Assembly: GCA_002900995.3 (NCBI GenBank)
Contig: CM035312.1
Coordinates: forward strand, 62,001 to 126,000
Origin: Ganoderma boninense
Lineage: Eukaryota; Basidiomycota; Agaricomycetes; Polyporales; Polyporaceae
Reading direction: 5' to 3'
DNA length: 64,000 nt
Part shown: piece after piece, positions 46,938 through 57,378 of the stretch
How positions within the stretch are numbered: the first letter of the stretch is position 1
How the letters are laid out: every line of letters starts with the position of its first letter
Program-made: the position numbers and the translations under genes
The notes under the pieces: model-generated
The model's database searches: none
What the model saw: the letters and a program-made list of their open reading frames with translations, nothing else
What the model was told of the DNA's origin: nothing

Positions 46938-47699
46938 GATTTCCTTCGCTGACAAAGAAGCTACCAGACGTCCGCATCAGTCACAAACCACATTTTTCAC
47001 CCATTCCAACACTCACTCATATCCAGTGCAGAACGAGCTGGCGTCGCTCGCCAGCCGAACCGCGACTCCACGAAGCTCGTCAGGCCGACCAACCCGGCCG
47101 AGCGGATGAGGATACCCGCCGCAGTGACGCACGCGTCCATCCTGCCCTCCCGGTCCCCAATCGTCTTCCCGATTCTCCACATCTCGTCCTAACACGCCGT
47201 CGCTGCAGGTCAGCGCAACCTGTCCTCTCTGGCACTGGCACTGGCAGCTCACCTGGTCGCGCACGTCCGCGCTGACATACTCGATGCTCGCTTCCTCACC
47301 CGTCTTGGCCCTGAGCCCCCCCCCTCCCCGGCGTACTCCTTCACCCTCCGCCAGTCCTTGCCAGGCACCTTTGTGAGGTCGACACAGTATACGGCCCGTG
47401 CGCCCGCCTCGACGAACGCGAGTGCCATCTCGAGCCCAATCCCGCGATGTCCGCCCGTGACGAACGCAACGGGGTCTGCGAGCGAGAACCCGTGCGCGAA
47501 AAGCGCGGGGTCTGGCGCTGTGGACGTTTTTTGAATGCCCGCCGTCAGTACTAGTGTTCAAACAGCAGGCACTTGTGGTACTTGGGGAATGCAGGGGTAG
47601 GTGAGACGTACGCGCTGTGGGGGTCGGTTGGAGCGCACGAGCGACGCCGAAAGGCGACGCTTTGGCGGCAGCGGAGCAGACACGCGAAGTAAGCAACAA
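46938..47699 (-). pseudogene. SDR pseudogene, copy D (internal deletion and frameshift)
   Basis: Exon 1 is short, fused at its start to MFS 3-prime sequence; its GTACGT donor survives. Exon 2 carries [13 protein letters not shown] but has a frame shift in a run of nine C on the plus strand (47316-47324). Exon 3 begins normally ([20 protein letters not shown]) and then, after AAGIL, runs directly into the middle of exon 6 ([19 protein letters not shown]), so the end of exon 3, exons 4 and 5 and the start of exon 6, with the catalytic Ser and Tyr-Lys, are deleted. Exon 7 is recognisable near 46965-46938. It lies tail-to-tail with F-box copy 2. Confidence 0.88.
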
Positions 47700-47875
47700 G
47701 AAGCAAGACGCACAAGGAGACTCGGAGGAGCTGGAGGAGGGAGCTTAGACGGCAGATCGGCGACATCAATTCGAGTTACCGCTGCAGTCTGCGCGCTCTC
47801 CCTTTCGTCGCTAATGATGAGAAGACTCAGGCGGGTCACGTCGCATCCATGCACCACTGTCTTTACATACAGATG
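47678..47875 (+). pseudogene. 3-prime end fragment of an MFS transporter gene
   Basis: 47680-47697 matches the last codons of MFS copy 2 (AGC AAR CAC GCG AAG TAA) at 17 of 18 bases. The homology goes on through the 3-prime flank (GCAACAAG, later GGTCACGTCGCATCCATGCA and CACTGTC) for about 180 bases, as at 42694-42930. Everything upstream of the last exon's end is absent, and the sequence joins antisense SDR exon 1. It marks a duplication breakpoint. Confidence 0.75.
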
Positions 47876-48352
47876 ACGCCGTCAAAGCGACGCTTTCCCC
47901 GGTATAGGAACTCGGAGAGGTAGCGGAGAGTCCTGCCGCTATCACAGCGCTCAGTAGCGTCCTTTCCGAGACCGACATTCCACAGGACGTGATAAGTTCA
48001 TGGAATACTGGTGGGCTCTTTGGTCGCATGCACAAAGAGCTAACCTCTCTCGAACATGCCATGCAAGATACCAAGGATTTCACAAACATGTCACGACCAA
48101 CGTCGTCTGAGGATCCGCAGCATCGCCGTATAAGGTGAAAAGTTGCCAACCGTTGGGACGGTTCGGCTGATTCAGACTCCGGCGTGCCCACTGCCACCTC
48201 CAACTCGCCTTTACCTGCTGCCCTTCGAGTAACAATTCTCAGTGCCACATAGTACACAACTGTAAGTAATCATATACTGAACTGCAGTCAAGGTCTGTAC
48301 GTACTAGTACCTCACTGACCGAGTTGGAATGCAGACCACGAGTACCGCATCG
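47876..48352. other. Upstream region of F-box copy 3
   Basis: It is homologous to the upstream regions of F-box copies 1 (inverted, 26603-27075) and 2 (43097-43440). No separate gene seen. Confidence 0.55.
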
Positions 48353-50320
48353 ATGTCACTGGCGTCGCTCCCCTCAGAACTCATCACGGAGATCCTCCTC
48401 GACCTCAATTTCCGGGACCTCCTTCGCTGCCGCGAGGTGACGTATCGCGAATGAACAATTTCTGTCCGATCTCCCTGACCCGCTGGCCCGGGTCGCACAG
48501 GTCTGCACAAAGTTCAAGACGCTCATCGACAACGACGTCCGTGCTGAGTACAAGTTCGAGCTCGCCCTCTCCGGAATGCAAGACGCCCCCTCGAGCGCCC
48601 TCCCCCCCGTACAACGCCTCGATGTCCTCCGCGCCCGCCAAAAGGCCTGGTCTAGTTTCGCATGGACCGCAAAGGAGAACGTGCCCATGCGTCAAGGCCC
48701 CGCCTGGCAGCTGTGCGGCAGCGTCCTTGCCCAGTCAGAGGGCGACAGGACGCTTCACTTCAAGCAGATTCCCTCTGCGACCCGTGGAATACAGGAAACC
48801 GAGTGGACTATCCCTGACGTCGGCTGCGACATCGCAGATATCGGCATCGACCCTGCGCAGGGCCTGCTGGTCGTCGTCGAACACTTTTGGGACGGACGGT
48901 GAGTCTCAGAGACTTGAACTGCGACAACTTCGTTAGTCATTCCAATAGCTGACTGGCAATTTCATTGCTAGCTCCGAATGGGTGTCCCGCATACACCTGA
49001 AGGCGCTGTCGACCGGGGAGCCTCATCCTGCCGGACCTCCGGAGGGCACGTTGCTGCACAAGTCGAAGCTATGCCGCTACACATTTGCTATCCAGACGTC
49101 AGAGCAACATCTGGGCATCCTTATGATCGGTGCGGAGAACAGGGAGCTCCTCGTGTGGGACTGGAAGATTGGCACACTACGAATGGTATGGCCGCCCCCC
49201 CTCTTCCCTGTTCTGTCCTCGTACTCACTGTTTGTCATCCCACCCAGCACATAACCGGAGCCGAGATCACGTCCTGGGTGTTCCTGACCACCCATCTTCT
49301 TGTCGTTGCCTTAACACGCACGCGATTCGACGACGACATCAGGAAAACGGTCTATCCCCCGCACCTCGCCGTCATCGATATCGCGAGCGAGAGTCCCGCA
49401 CTCTCCGACTCGGAGTCTCCGCCACGCCCAGTCGCAGTGTCTGACGCGAACACCGTCTGCGCCTTCCACTTCCCGGACTTCATGGACGATATAATGGTCC
49501 TCAGCGTGAGCATCCAATCCAGCAGCGGGTCCTCCGGCCAGAACAACTGGAAGCCCCCGTTCCCTGGATCCAGCTCTCCCCCATTCTCGCCCTCGAGCGA
49601 CCCGGAGCACCGCCTCTTCCTCGTCAGGCTCCATGCCATGCGGGGCTTCACGGATGTGATGAGCATGCGAGTGCTCGTCCCCGCATCGACGTTCCTCTGT
49701 GCGCTCTCCAGGTCCGAGTCCGAGTCCGCCCTCAGCCTTGCCCCCGCGAACTCAATGTCACCGCCGCGTGACTTCGTGTGGGCCGAGTGGGGCGAGCACG
49801 GGGCGCGGTGTTTCGCTACTGTCAGCGATATGGTGCGCGCGTCGGCAGGAGCGTGCGACGTACACGGGACGGTTTTTGCTGACAAGCACACGGACACGGT
49901 CGCCCGGACGGCACGGCGCACATAGCGGTGACGGTGCGCGACTTCAACCAGCTGGCACTCCGCCGGCGTGCTCTAGCTGCGGCCCGCGAGTCTGAGTCCG
50001 AGTTCAAGTTGGGAGGAGAGGATTCCGAGTCGTTGGCAGTCCCTTGCGGTGAGGAGGAGAACGCGTGCGTTCGGGTGATGGAGCGGGCGAGTGTGCTGGA
50101 GCATGCAGGGTGGTTCAAGGAGGAGATGGTGACATCGTTGCCGTACGCGGAGAGGGCGCTGGTTCTCCTCCAGGAGCCCCAGGACTATGAAAAGTGGGAT
50201 GTGGTGGTGCTGACGGAGGATGCGCTGGTGTTGGCGACACACGTGGGTTGCCGATCCGGATTCGTCTGCTCGTGCGAGATTCTGATCTGTGCTGGTTGTT
50301 TGTGCTGCTGCAGTCATTGA
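48353..50320 (+). pseudogene. F-box gene, copy 3, frameshifted in exon 4
   Basis: Exons 48353-48436, 48501-48898, 48972-49185 and 49248 onward follow copy 1 exactly in length and phase, with the F-box LPSELITEILLDLNFRDLLR. In exon 4 one base is missing at about 49901-49905 (GTCGCCCGG where copy 1 has GTCGCGCCGG), giving a stop at 49923-49925 after KHTDTVART. The rest of the exon continues open in another frame (VRDFNQLALRRRALAA and on). The original stop TGA after HVGC is changed to CGA, so that frame runs to 50320. It would make a protein of about 458 aa lacking the last third. A sequencing error could explain the missing base but not the lost stop. Confidence 0.82.
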
Positions 50321-50544
50321 ACTCGCCCTCCAGATGTTGCATCTTGTCGATCTAAGCGCCAAGGCAAGCAGGTAGATGCAGCCCAGGGGAAACAAAATCG
50401 ACGGTTGTTCTCCGTGACCTTAGGGGCACGCGGTCGGGACAAATGTACAAAGCTCTTCACCACCAACAGAGACCTCATGTCCTTCGCATCCTCCCCCTTT
50501 GCCCTATTCCCTAACACACGTTTGCTTTCGCTTCCTACTAGTCA

Positions 50545-50690
50545 CCATGCTTGATTTCCTCCGCTGACGAGGGAGCTACCAGGCGTCCACATTACTCACA
50601 AACCCCATTTTTCACCTATCGCACCACTCACTCCCTCCCAGTACAGAACAAACTAGCGTCGCTCGCCAGCCAAACCGCGACTCCACAAGT
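50545..50690 (-). pseudogene. SDR relic (end of exon 6 and exon 7)
   Basis: It is homologous to 46938-47085 and 24230-24396: codons for VAVWLAS-AS are visible on the minus strand with the GTGAGT-type donor and a damaged exon 7. The match stops abruptly at about 50690. It is again tail-to-tail with an F-box copy. Confidence 0.75.
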
Positions 50691-50809
50691 GCTATTTGCG
50701 CATACATGTTAAGCTTGCTGAGTACTTGCCAGTGATTGGCTCCGTCTATTTGCGCCATATGCCATGTCTCGTGCCAAAGACAGAGCCATACATGACAAGG
50801 CTCTTGCGA

Positions 50810-50895
50810 CCAGCGCGCCTCATCCTGCAGTGGTCTCCGGCGGCCACGCTGCTGCACAGGTCTACGCTACGCCGCTACTCAAGCTTGATCCAGAG
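50810..50895 (+). pseudogene. F-box exon 3 scrap
   Basis: GCCTCATCCTGCAGTGGTCT and the following 60 bases align with 49019-49100 of copy 3 (GCCTCATCCTGCCGGACCTC), sharing CACGCTGCTGCACA and TACGCCGCTAC. No open frame. It is the trace of a further F-box copy. Confidence 0.6.
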
Positions 50896-51150
50896 GTCGG
50901 TTGAAAACCGTTGGGGCAATATGGATGCGAATAATTCTGCGAGGACAGGGCTCGTATGCAAGTGAAAGACGCCGCTGGCACACACTGAGGTCACAGGTGC
51001 GCGATCACGAACGGATATCCCCGTCGCAATAACTCCCAGCACTTCCTCGGCGGTTGTAAACTCGCCACAGAGTTGATTTGGTACGTGGTACAAACTGGAT
51101 GCCTTCACATGACGATACAATCTCATCGCGTATTCGTTTCCCCTTCCCCC

Positions 51151-51747
51151 TCAACGCATATCCACGACTGGCCGCGGCGGCTTCCTTCCAGACGGCCTCA
51201 CGTCCTTGTCCTCCACCGTCCAGCTCCCCGAACCAGTGTCCGTCAAGTCCACAACCTGCCTCTTCCCCATCGTCGGATAATGCGACACGTCCAGCGGCTC
51301 CCTGCTCCCTCCCATCAAGTACACCATCTCTTCTCCCCCAGGCCTAAACGCATGCGCCCTCCGCACCCCCGCCTTGAACCCGAAAAAGTCCCCCGCCTGC
51401 ACCCGCTCCTCCCGCGGCACCATAGCGATCTCCTCCGCCCCTCTCTCCCTCTCCCTCTCCACACCGTCCGGCTCCCACACGAGCAGCCGCGCGTCCTCCC
51501 CCGCCTGCAGGACGTAGAACCACTCGTCCTCGTGCGAGTGCCAGTGGAGCGTCGTGCTCGTCGCGTCCGCCGCGAGCCGGCAGTAGTGCACCCCGAGCCG
51601 CGTCAGCCCCGTGTTGTCCCCGAGCGAGACCTGGTGCCGGACGTTCACGGCGTCGATGGGGTGCGCGCGGTGCTCCAGCGCAGAGAGCGGGAGCGAGGCC
51701 GTGCGGACGAGGTAGGGAGTTTTCTGCGGATCGGAGGGGGACGCCAT
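51151..51747 (-). CDS. Cupin-domain protein
   Basis: A single exon, 198 aa, ATG at 51747. The central part is a cupin barrel: motif 1 is HWHSHEDEWFYVLQAGEDA (His, His, Glu metal ligands) and motif 2 is AGDFFGFKAGVRRAHAF, with a Gly-Phe turn and a final His. These residues normally bind a divalent metal. The N-terminus (PYLVRTASLPLSALEH) and the C-terminus (SREPLDVSHYP, then VVDLTDTGSGSW) resemble fungal cupin proteins of unknown function, some close to dioxygenases or isomerases. No signal peptide, so probably cytosolic. It is the only gene between the duplicated blocks. Confidence 0.87.
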   Translation of the reverse strand: MASPSDPQKTPYLVRTASLPLSALEHRAHPIDAVNVRHQVSLGDNTGLTRLGVHYCRLAADATSTTLHWHSHEDEWFYVLQAGEDARLLVWEPDGVERERERGAEEIAMVPREERVQAGDFFGFKAGVRRAHAFRPGGEEMVYLMGGSREPLDVSHYPTMGKRQVVDLTDTGSGSWTVEDKDVRPSGRKPPRPVVDMR

Positions 51748-52923
51748 CGAGCGTTGGTGTATGGGGGCGTATATGCGTAGTCGGCGGCGATGGATGGTCA
51801 GCGCAATGGGGACGTGAGTTGCACGCGTACGGGGGTGCCGGTAGTAAGCAGGTGAGTCGAGTGAGAACGCGGACGGTATGGCCCTCCTGAGGAGGATTCG
51901 GACCTAGGGCCTACACCTTCACGGGAGTTTCAACGTTTTATAGCTCTCGAGAGCTTGACTCTCGGCAGCACGAAGAACCCGGGGGTCTTATTCAGCTGCA
52001 GAATCAGCTGTGTGCAGAGACCTGGACATGGCCTGGCGGGTCCGAACCTAGATGGGAGTATTTATAGGACCGAATCGCTGTGTGATCCCGAGCGTACTGA
52101 AGTACAGAGACTCAGCTCTGGTCAGCAGTACAAGCGGAGTTCCATATGTGAGCTCCAGTCATCGTGCATTAACGCGTTATTGAAACCACACAGAAAGTTT
52201 GAGATTGCTTGACCAAGGCTGCACCGAGCATCGTATGCTACATTGGAGTTCGAAGGGATTTGGTATGGAAAGTGGCGACTGGTTCGAGAGCCTTTTCCTT
52301 GGATAGTCTTATGTTTATCGTGAGGGCTAATGACTTGTTCCGTTTGGGTCGCTTGCCGAACAGTCAAGAAGGAGAGAAAATACCTGCTCATGAGAGGCGG
52401 CCAGACACAGACTGACCTCATGGGAGCAGCACACCATTGCAGGGTAAGATCGACCAGAAAGGATCGAACCATTCCACAGCCACTGGCAGATTCGGGACTT
52501 TCAGCGTCGGCTTCGTAAGGTGGCCGGCCGGAGGACTTGGCAAGTCGGTGTTCACAACCTAAGTAGAAGGAAGTCCAGATGTTGTCAGCTGGGAAACACA
52601 AACCTGTCTTCGGTAGGAGACATAGCATCCACGGATGGAGAAGGCCGCTGTGGAGGCATCAGAGAACTCAGGATGTATGAGCAAATACCACACAGGACCT
52701 CACGTACGTACTTTTGCGCGACCCATGACCACGCGTTCTGAACTCTCTCTCTGATTCTTGCGATCTCGAGCTCATCGTGTCTCCGTGCAGCATACCACCT
52801 TTCGCCTGAAACTATCCATCGCCCAGGATACGGATATATAGGTGGGAGCCCGAGCATGGGCCCACTCCCATCCTGGATCACCCCCCTCCTCCCCAACCCC
52901 TCTGAACCGGCCTCGACCACAGC
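51748..52923. other. Intergenic between the cupin gene and SDR copy E
   Basis: Divergent promoter space. Frames to 168 codons (52122-52628, minus) have no domain. ATATATA at 52834-52840 is a likely TATA element for copy E. Confidence 0.4.
52834..52840 (+). promoter_or_regulatory. TATA-like element upstream of SDR copy E
   Basis: ATATATA lies 84 bp before the ATG. Confidence 0.45.
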
Positions 52924-54432
52924 ATGTTGTCCGCATCAGCACTGGCGTCCGTGCGCGCCATCCGAGCCACTACGCTCCGAGGGATCCGAGCGCGGCCATC
53001 TGCGACCATCTTGCCATCTTGCTCGTCCGCAATCTCGACATCGTCGACCCTCCACGACGTTGCCGCCAACGCGCGCCCCTTCGGCGTCGCCCGCGCACTC
53101 CAAGCGGCCACCACAGCGCGTACGTCTCACCTACCTCCGCGTTCCCCAAGTACCACCACCACCTGCTGTCTGGGCCTGCATCCTAGTACTGACGGCGAGA
53201 ATTCGAAAAAAACGCCAACAGCGCCGGACCCCACGCTCTTCGCGCGCGAGTTCTCGCTCGCGGACCGCGTCGCGCTCGTCACGGGCGCGCACCGCGGGAT
53301 CGGGCTCGAGATGGCGCTCGCGTTCGTCGAAGCTGGGGCGCGCGCCGTGTACTGCGTCGACCTCCCCAAGACGCCTGACGAGGGCTGGCTCAAGGTGAAG
53401 GAATACGCGAGGGCGTGCGCGGGCAAGACGGGGGGCGAGGCGAGGCTCGAGTATGTCAGCGGGGACGTGCGTGACCAGGTGAGCCACCAGTGCTCAGCAT
53501 TCCGGTGCCAGAGAGGACAAGGTTGCGCTGACCTGCAAGATGGCGCGGTAGGACGGGATGTGGGAGATCGGAAAGACGATCGGGGACCGGGAGGGCAGGC
53601 TGGACGTGTGCGTCGCCGCGGCGGGCATTCTCCCGCCCCCAGAGCCGTGCTTGACGTACTCGGCGAAGCTGTTCCAGCAGGCAAGCCCTCTTCGCTTTCA
53701 CCGCCTCGCGTGTCCCGCAGCGGCGGCGCCAAAATGACCTGAACTGAAGTCGTCCGCTCGGAACAGGTCTTGGACGTCAACGTCCACGGGACGCTCTTCA
53801 CCGCGCAGGCGGCGGGCCAGCAGATGGAGCGGTTCGGGAAGGGGGGCAGCATCATCCTGATCGCCAGCATCAGCGGCCATGGGGCGAACAGGGTATGCAG
53901 GTTCAAGTTCGGGGGGTGAACCGAGCATCAGCATCTGACGGTCCCGGTTCTGGTAGGGATACCCGTGGGTGTCGTACAACACGTCCAAGTCTGCCGTGCT
54001 CCAGATGGCACGCAGCATGGCGTGCGAGCTGGGCGGGAAGGGCATCCGCGTGAACTCCATCAGTCCGGGGTCCATCGGCACGACGTGGGTGTCACTCGCT
54101 GTTCACTCACCTCCGCGTCACCTCTCTCTGGGTCCTCTTTGCTTGTACGCGTGGCCAGAAGGCACTGACGATGGCTGCACAGGATGACAAGAGACCTGAC
54201 GGCGGTCCCGGATACGGAGAAGCTGTGGGCAGAGCAGAACCTGCTCGGGCGCATTGCTGGCCCGGACGAACTTCGCGGGGTAGCTGTCTGGCTGGCGAGC
54301 GACGCGAGTTCATTCTGCACGGGCAGCGAGTGAGTGTTTGACGGTGCCGTGGCATCTGTTTTGAGGTCGGGTCGCTGACGTTTTGGCCCGCTCTGTAGCT
54401 ACTTCGTGGATGGAGGGTATCAGGCATGTTGA
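52924..54432 (+). CDS. Short-chain dehydrogenase/reductase, copy E, intact
   Basis: Seven exons, 338 aa: 52924-53119, 53222-53478, 53552-53680, 53767-53892, 53957-54084, 54183-54329, 54399-54432. The presequence-like N-terminus is Ser/Ala/Arg-rich. Motifs: [34 protein letters not shown], catalytic Ser in IASISGHG, Tyr and Lys in [13 protein letters not shown], and [18 protein letters not shown]. Intron 3 (53681-53766) starts GCAAGC, a GC-AG intron, where copy G has GTGCGT. Intron 5 uses GTGGGT. It is most like copies A and G. Probably a mitochondrial NAD-dependent oxidoreductase; substrate unknown. Confidence 0.86.
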
Positions 54433-55091
54433 TTTTGGCGGGACGACGGAAAAAGGATACGGAACAAGCTACCTCCTCGTCTCCACAGTTCTACAAACCG
54501 CAGATAAGGGCTTCGTGCTTCATGTAAACATAAGAAAATCCGTGACTCACCAATGTACATCTCAACGCTGTTTAGACCAAGCTGCATCGTGGGTGGGATG
54601 ACTGAGTTTGTGTTAATGCAAGCTACCCAAGATGCTGGATAATTTAATTGTCCCAAGGCCACGAGAGGTGCGAAAGAACTCACCATCGGCCCAAGCCCAA
54701 CGGGCAACAGTTCCACGCACCGGCTCAGCTAAAACCTCCACGAAGTCGAGGGTGCCTTCCCGCCCAGACTTCGACCTATATCATGATAATTGCGCGTGAG
54801 ACCCGTGACGACGCATTCAAGGCTCGCATCCATATCCTCGTGTTCTCTTGTCCACGGCGTGTTCGCGATTATGCATGGGGAACAGGGGCAAACCAAGAGC
54901 AATTATAGCGTCTCGGGAGTTGGGTCCCCTCGTCTTCCCCGTACTTTATGTACTACAGTTGCACTTCCCCGTCTTCCACTCACCCGGGGTCGTAACGATC
55001 AACTCTTGCCATCGCACGACGTCGACATGTTCTTGTTTCCCAGGTTCAGCATCCCAAACCTAAGTCTCCGCGGGATCCCCAGCTCACTCAC
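54433..55091. other. Intergenic
   Basis: No supported gene between SDR copy E and pseudogene F. Frames are under 130 codons. Confidence 0.4.
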
Positions 55092-55910
55092 AGCGCACAC
55101 CGCGCGTCGCCAAGGACGGCTTCCCAGCCTACGGCCTAGTGGAGGTCGCCCGCGCACTAGCAGCGACGACCCCTAGGCCGACGACCTTCACGAATTCTCG
55201 CTCGCGGACCGCATCGCACTCGAGATCGCGCTCACGCCTGCCGTGTACCACGTCGACCTGCCAAAGTCGCCCAGCGACGAGTGGGCGAAGGCGAAGGTGA
55301 GAGAGTACGCAAAGGCAGAACGGGCGGCGTCCCAGGGAAGGCAAGGCTCCAGCATGTCAGCGCGGACGTCAGGGACCACGTGGGTCGCGAGTACCCGCTA
55401 TGAGGGAGAGTGGTTCGATTGTTCAGTTTTGGGTTGATCGGCGTTGGCACCCGGGCCCCTTCCATACAGGACATGAGCTTAGAGTCGGACTTGCATATTC
55501 GAAATCGGCCGTGCTCCACATGACACGCAGCATGGCGTGCGAGCTGGGTCCAAAGGGAATCCATGGGATGAGCTCCATCAGTCCTGGTACCATCAAAACC
55601 AATTGCACACCGCTCAGTGTATACTCTGTCTTCACCAGGGTGCTATAGCTGAATATGAGTGTTCATGGCCATGGCCATGGCCTTGTAGATTGACTACACA
55701 GTTGCTGTCGACGGAAGAGGGGAGGGCGAGGGAGCATCCACTCGGACGGGTCGAGAGGCCTAACGAGGTGGTCGTTTGGCTGGCGAGCGACGCCAGGTCG
55801 TTCTGCACCGAGATCGAGTGAGTCTTCTTGACTCTACGATGTCAGTCTCGACTCGGATTGCTGATCATTCGACAGCTGCTTCGTAAGCGGGGGATATCAG
55901 GCATGGACAA
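55092..55910 (+). pseudogene. SDR pseudogene, copy F
   Basis: The exon 1 end (YGLVEVARALAATT) is fused to exon 2 (FSLADRIALEIALTPAVYHVDLP), in which the TGxxxGIG cofactor motif and helix are deleted. Exons 3 and 4 are missing. Exon 5 remains at 55490-55595 ([19 protein letters not shown]), with the catalytic Tyr kept but YxxxK altered (Y, S, K, S). Exon 6 remains near 55710-55820 and exon 7 at 55876-55909 (CFVSGGYQAW without a stop in place). It cannot make a working dehydrogenase. Confidence 0.85.
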
Positions 55911-56350
55911 TGGAAAAACGGGAAAACCGTAACGAGACCGCAATTCCAAAACTTGAACGAGTTTCAGTGCTTCTTTATTGAATCGACCTACGAAGTCGTC
56001 GATCGTCGGCCTTGTCGAGGGTTCGGGTTGGATTATATCCTGAACAAGTGGGGCTACTAGTAATAAAAACTCCATCCCGCGGTAGCTCTATGAGACGGGC
56101 GCACAGGTCAGTGCAGAACGAGCGCCACTGCCAGTCAAGCTCAAGGCCACTATATGCGCACCTACAGAATGGACTCCCGTATCATGTTGCCGATACGTGT
56201 ATGTCGGTCGAAAACGGGTGGAGCAACTTCCCGTGAGTCCAGTTCTTGAATTCGAAAGCGGACTTGCCCCCCGATGGGGTGTCCGCGGGGTAAGCCATCC
56301 TCAGGCTTGCATTGCTTCGACGAGCCATCCGTCAGATCCATCCGGCGCAC
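55911..56350 (-). pseudogene. Protein kinase C-terminal fragment, frameshifted
   Basis: On the minus strand 56300-56200 reads FEFKNWTHGKLLHPFSTDIH and then stops; the next frame continues with IGNMIRESIL. After a gap, 56075-55980 reads MEFLLLVAPLVQDIIQPEPS followed by TRPTIDDFVGRF. These are, in order, the end of the catalytic C-lobe of agaricomycete kinase-like proteins (EFxNW...PFxTDI...GNxIRE, then DPxxRPTxxxxxxRF). The N-lobe, catalytic loop and DFG are absent; the break lies near 56360, next to the NF-YB promoter. Confidence 0.65.
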
Positions 56351-56673
56351 TGTAAACTTACAACGTGCTGGTGCTGGTGTTGGGAGAGGCTGAGAGACAC
56401 TGGCGCCTCGAGCTCGTCCCGCTCGCCAGCGAGAACCAGTCGCTAAAACAGGAAGGTCGTCTCACGTGACGTCATCGGGTTTCGAATCATCGCGCTGCAA
56501 GTCGCGCGGCAGACCTCTTACCACCGCCCCAGCGACAGTCTCCTCGACCACGCGTCACCAACACGCCCCACGCCCTCCTCGTCTATCCCCGCCTTTCGCA
56601 TCTCCTCCGCATCGCCCTCAAGGCGAGCGAATCCCGATTCACAACGCAGGCCTATAATCTAACCCCCACCATT

Positions 56674-57378
56674 ATGTCCGAGTTCGCTCCCCACCACCAC
56701 CCCAACACATCGCCCCACAGACCATCGCGCCCGCAGCCCAAGGCGACGGCTCGGGCCTCGTCCCTCAGCCGGTAGAGGACGCACCAGAGCCTGCGCCCAT
56801 CACAGAGCAGGAGGTCGGCGAGTACCGCGAACAGGACCGCTTTCTCCCAGTCTGTCCTTCTCCCTTCTATGCTTGTCCCTTCATCGCTGCTCACCTCCCC
56901 CCTCCTCTCTCCCCCACTTACCCGGCACCCCTCGCGCCAACGCGGGCAGATCGCGAACGTGTCGCGGATCATGAAGGGCTCCGTGCCGCTGACGGCCAAG
57001 ATCTCGAAGGAGGCCAAGGAGTGCGTCCAGGAGTGCGTGTCCGAGTTCATCTCCTTCATCACCTCCGAGGCCGCCGAGAAGTGCCAGATGGAGAAGCGCA
57101 AGACGATCGGCGGCGAGGACATCCTCTACGCCATGGTCACCCTCGGCTTCGAGAACTACGCGGAAACGCTCAAGATCCACCTCGCCAAGCTTCGGCAGGT
57201 GCGTCCTCTCCTTGCGCGCGTCTCCCTTGTTCTTGGTGTTGTCTTCGATCGTTCGCGGTCGGATCGGTAAAGGTGGGGGATGGAGAACCGTGCTGACGAC
57301 CGCTGGGCGGACCTTTGTGTGCAGCACCAGGCGACGCCGGGCAACTCGCGCAACATGGAAGGCGGTGCAGACGACTGA
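56674..57378 (+). CDS. HAP3: CCAAT-binding factor subunit, NF-YB/HAP3 type
   Basis: Exons 56674-56849, 56950-57198 and 57325-57378. The histone-fold core is complete: [18 protein letters not shown], then [40 protein letters not shown] and [14 protein letters not shown], exactly as in NF-YB. It pairs with NF-YC and NF-YA to bind CCAAT in promoters (nucleus). Exons 2 and 3 are well supported (introns of 100 and 126 nt). Exon 1 is a problem: ATG 56674 opens [14 protein letters not shown], but the frame of EYREQDRF differs and runs back to a TAA without an ATG. Two extra bases in CCCCACAGACC (about 56716-56722) would explain it; an upstream exon spliced at the CACAG (56720) is the alternative. 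Confidence 0.85.

Noticed and set aside
12385..51747. A secondary-metabolite gene cluster made of SDR, MFS, GST, FAD monooxygenase and cupin
   Set aside because: There is no backbone enzyme (PKS, NRPS, terpene synthase) or dedicated regulator, and housekeeping genes are interspersed; the grouping is explained by local duplication.
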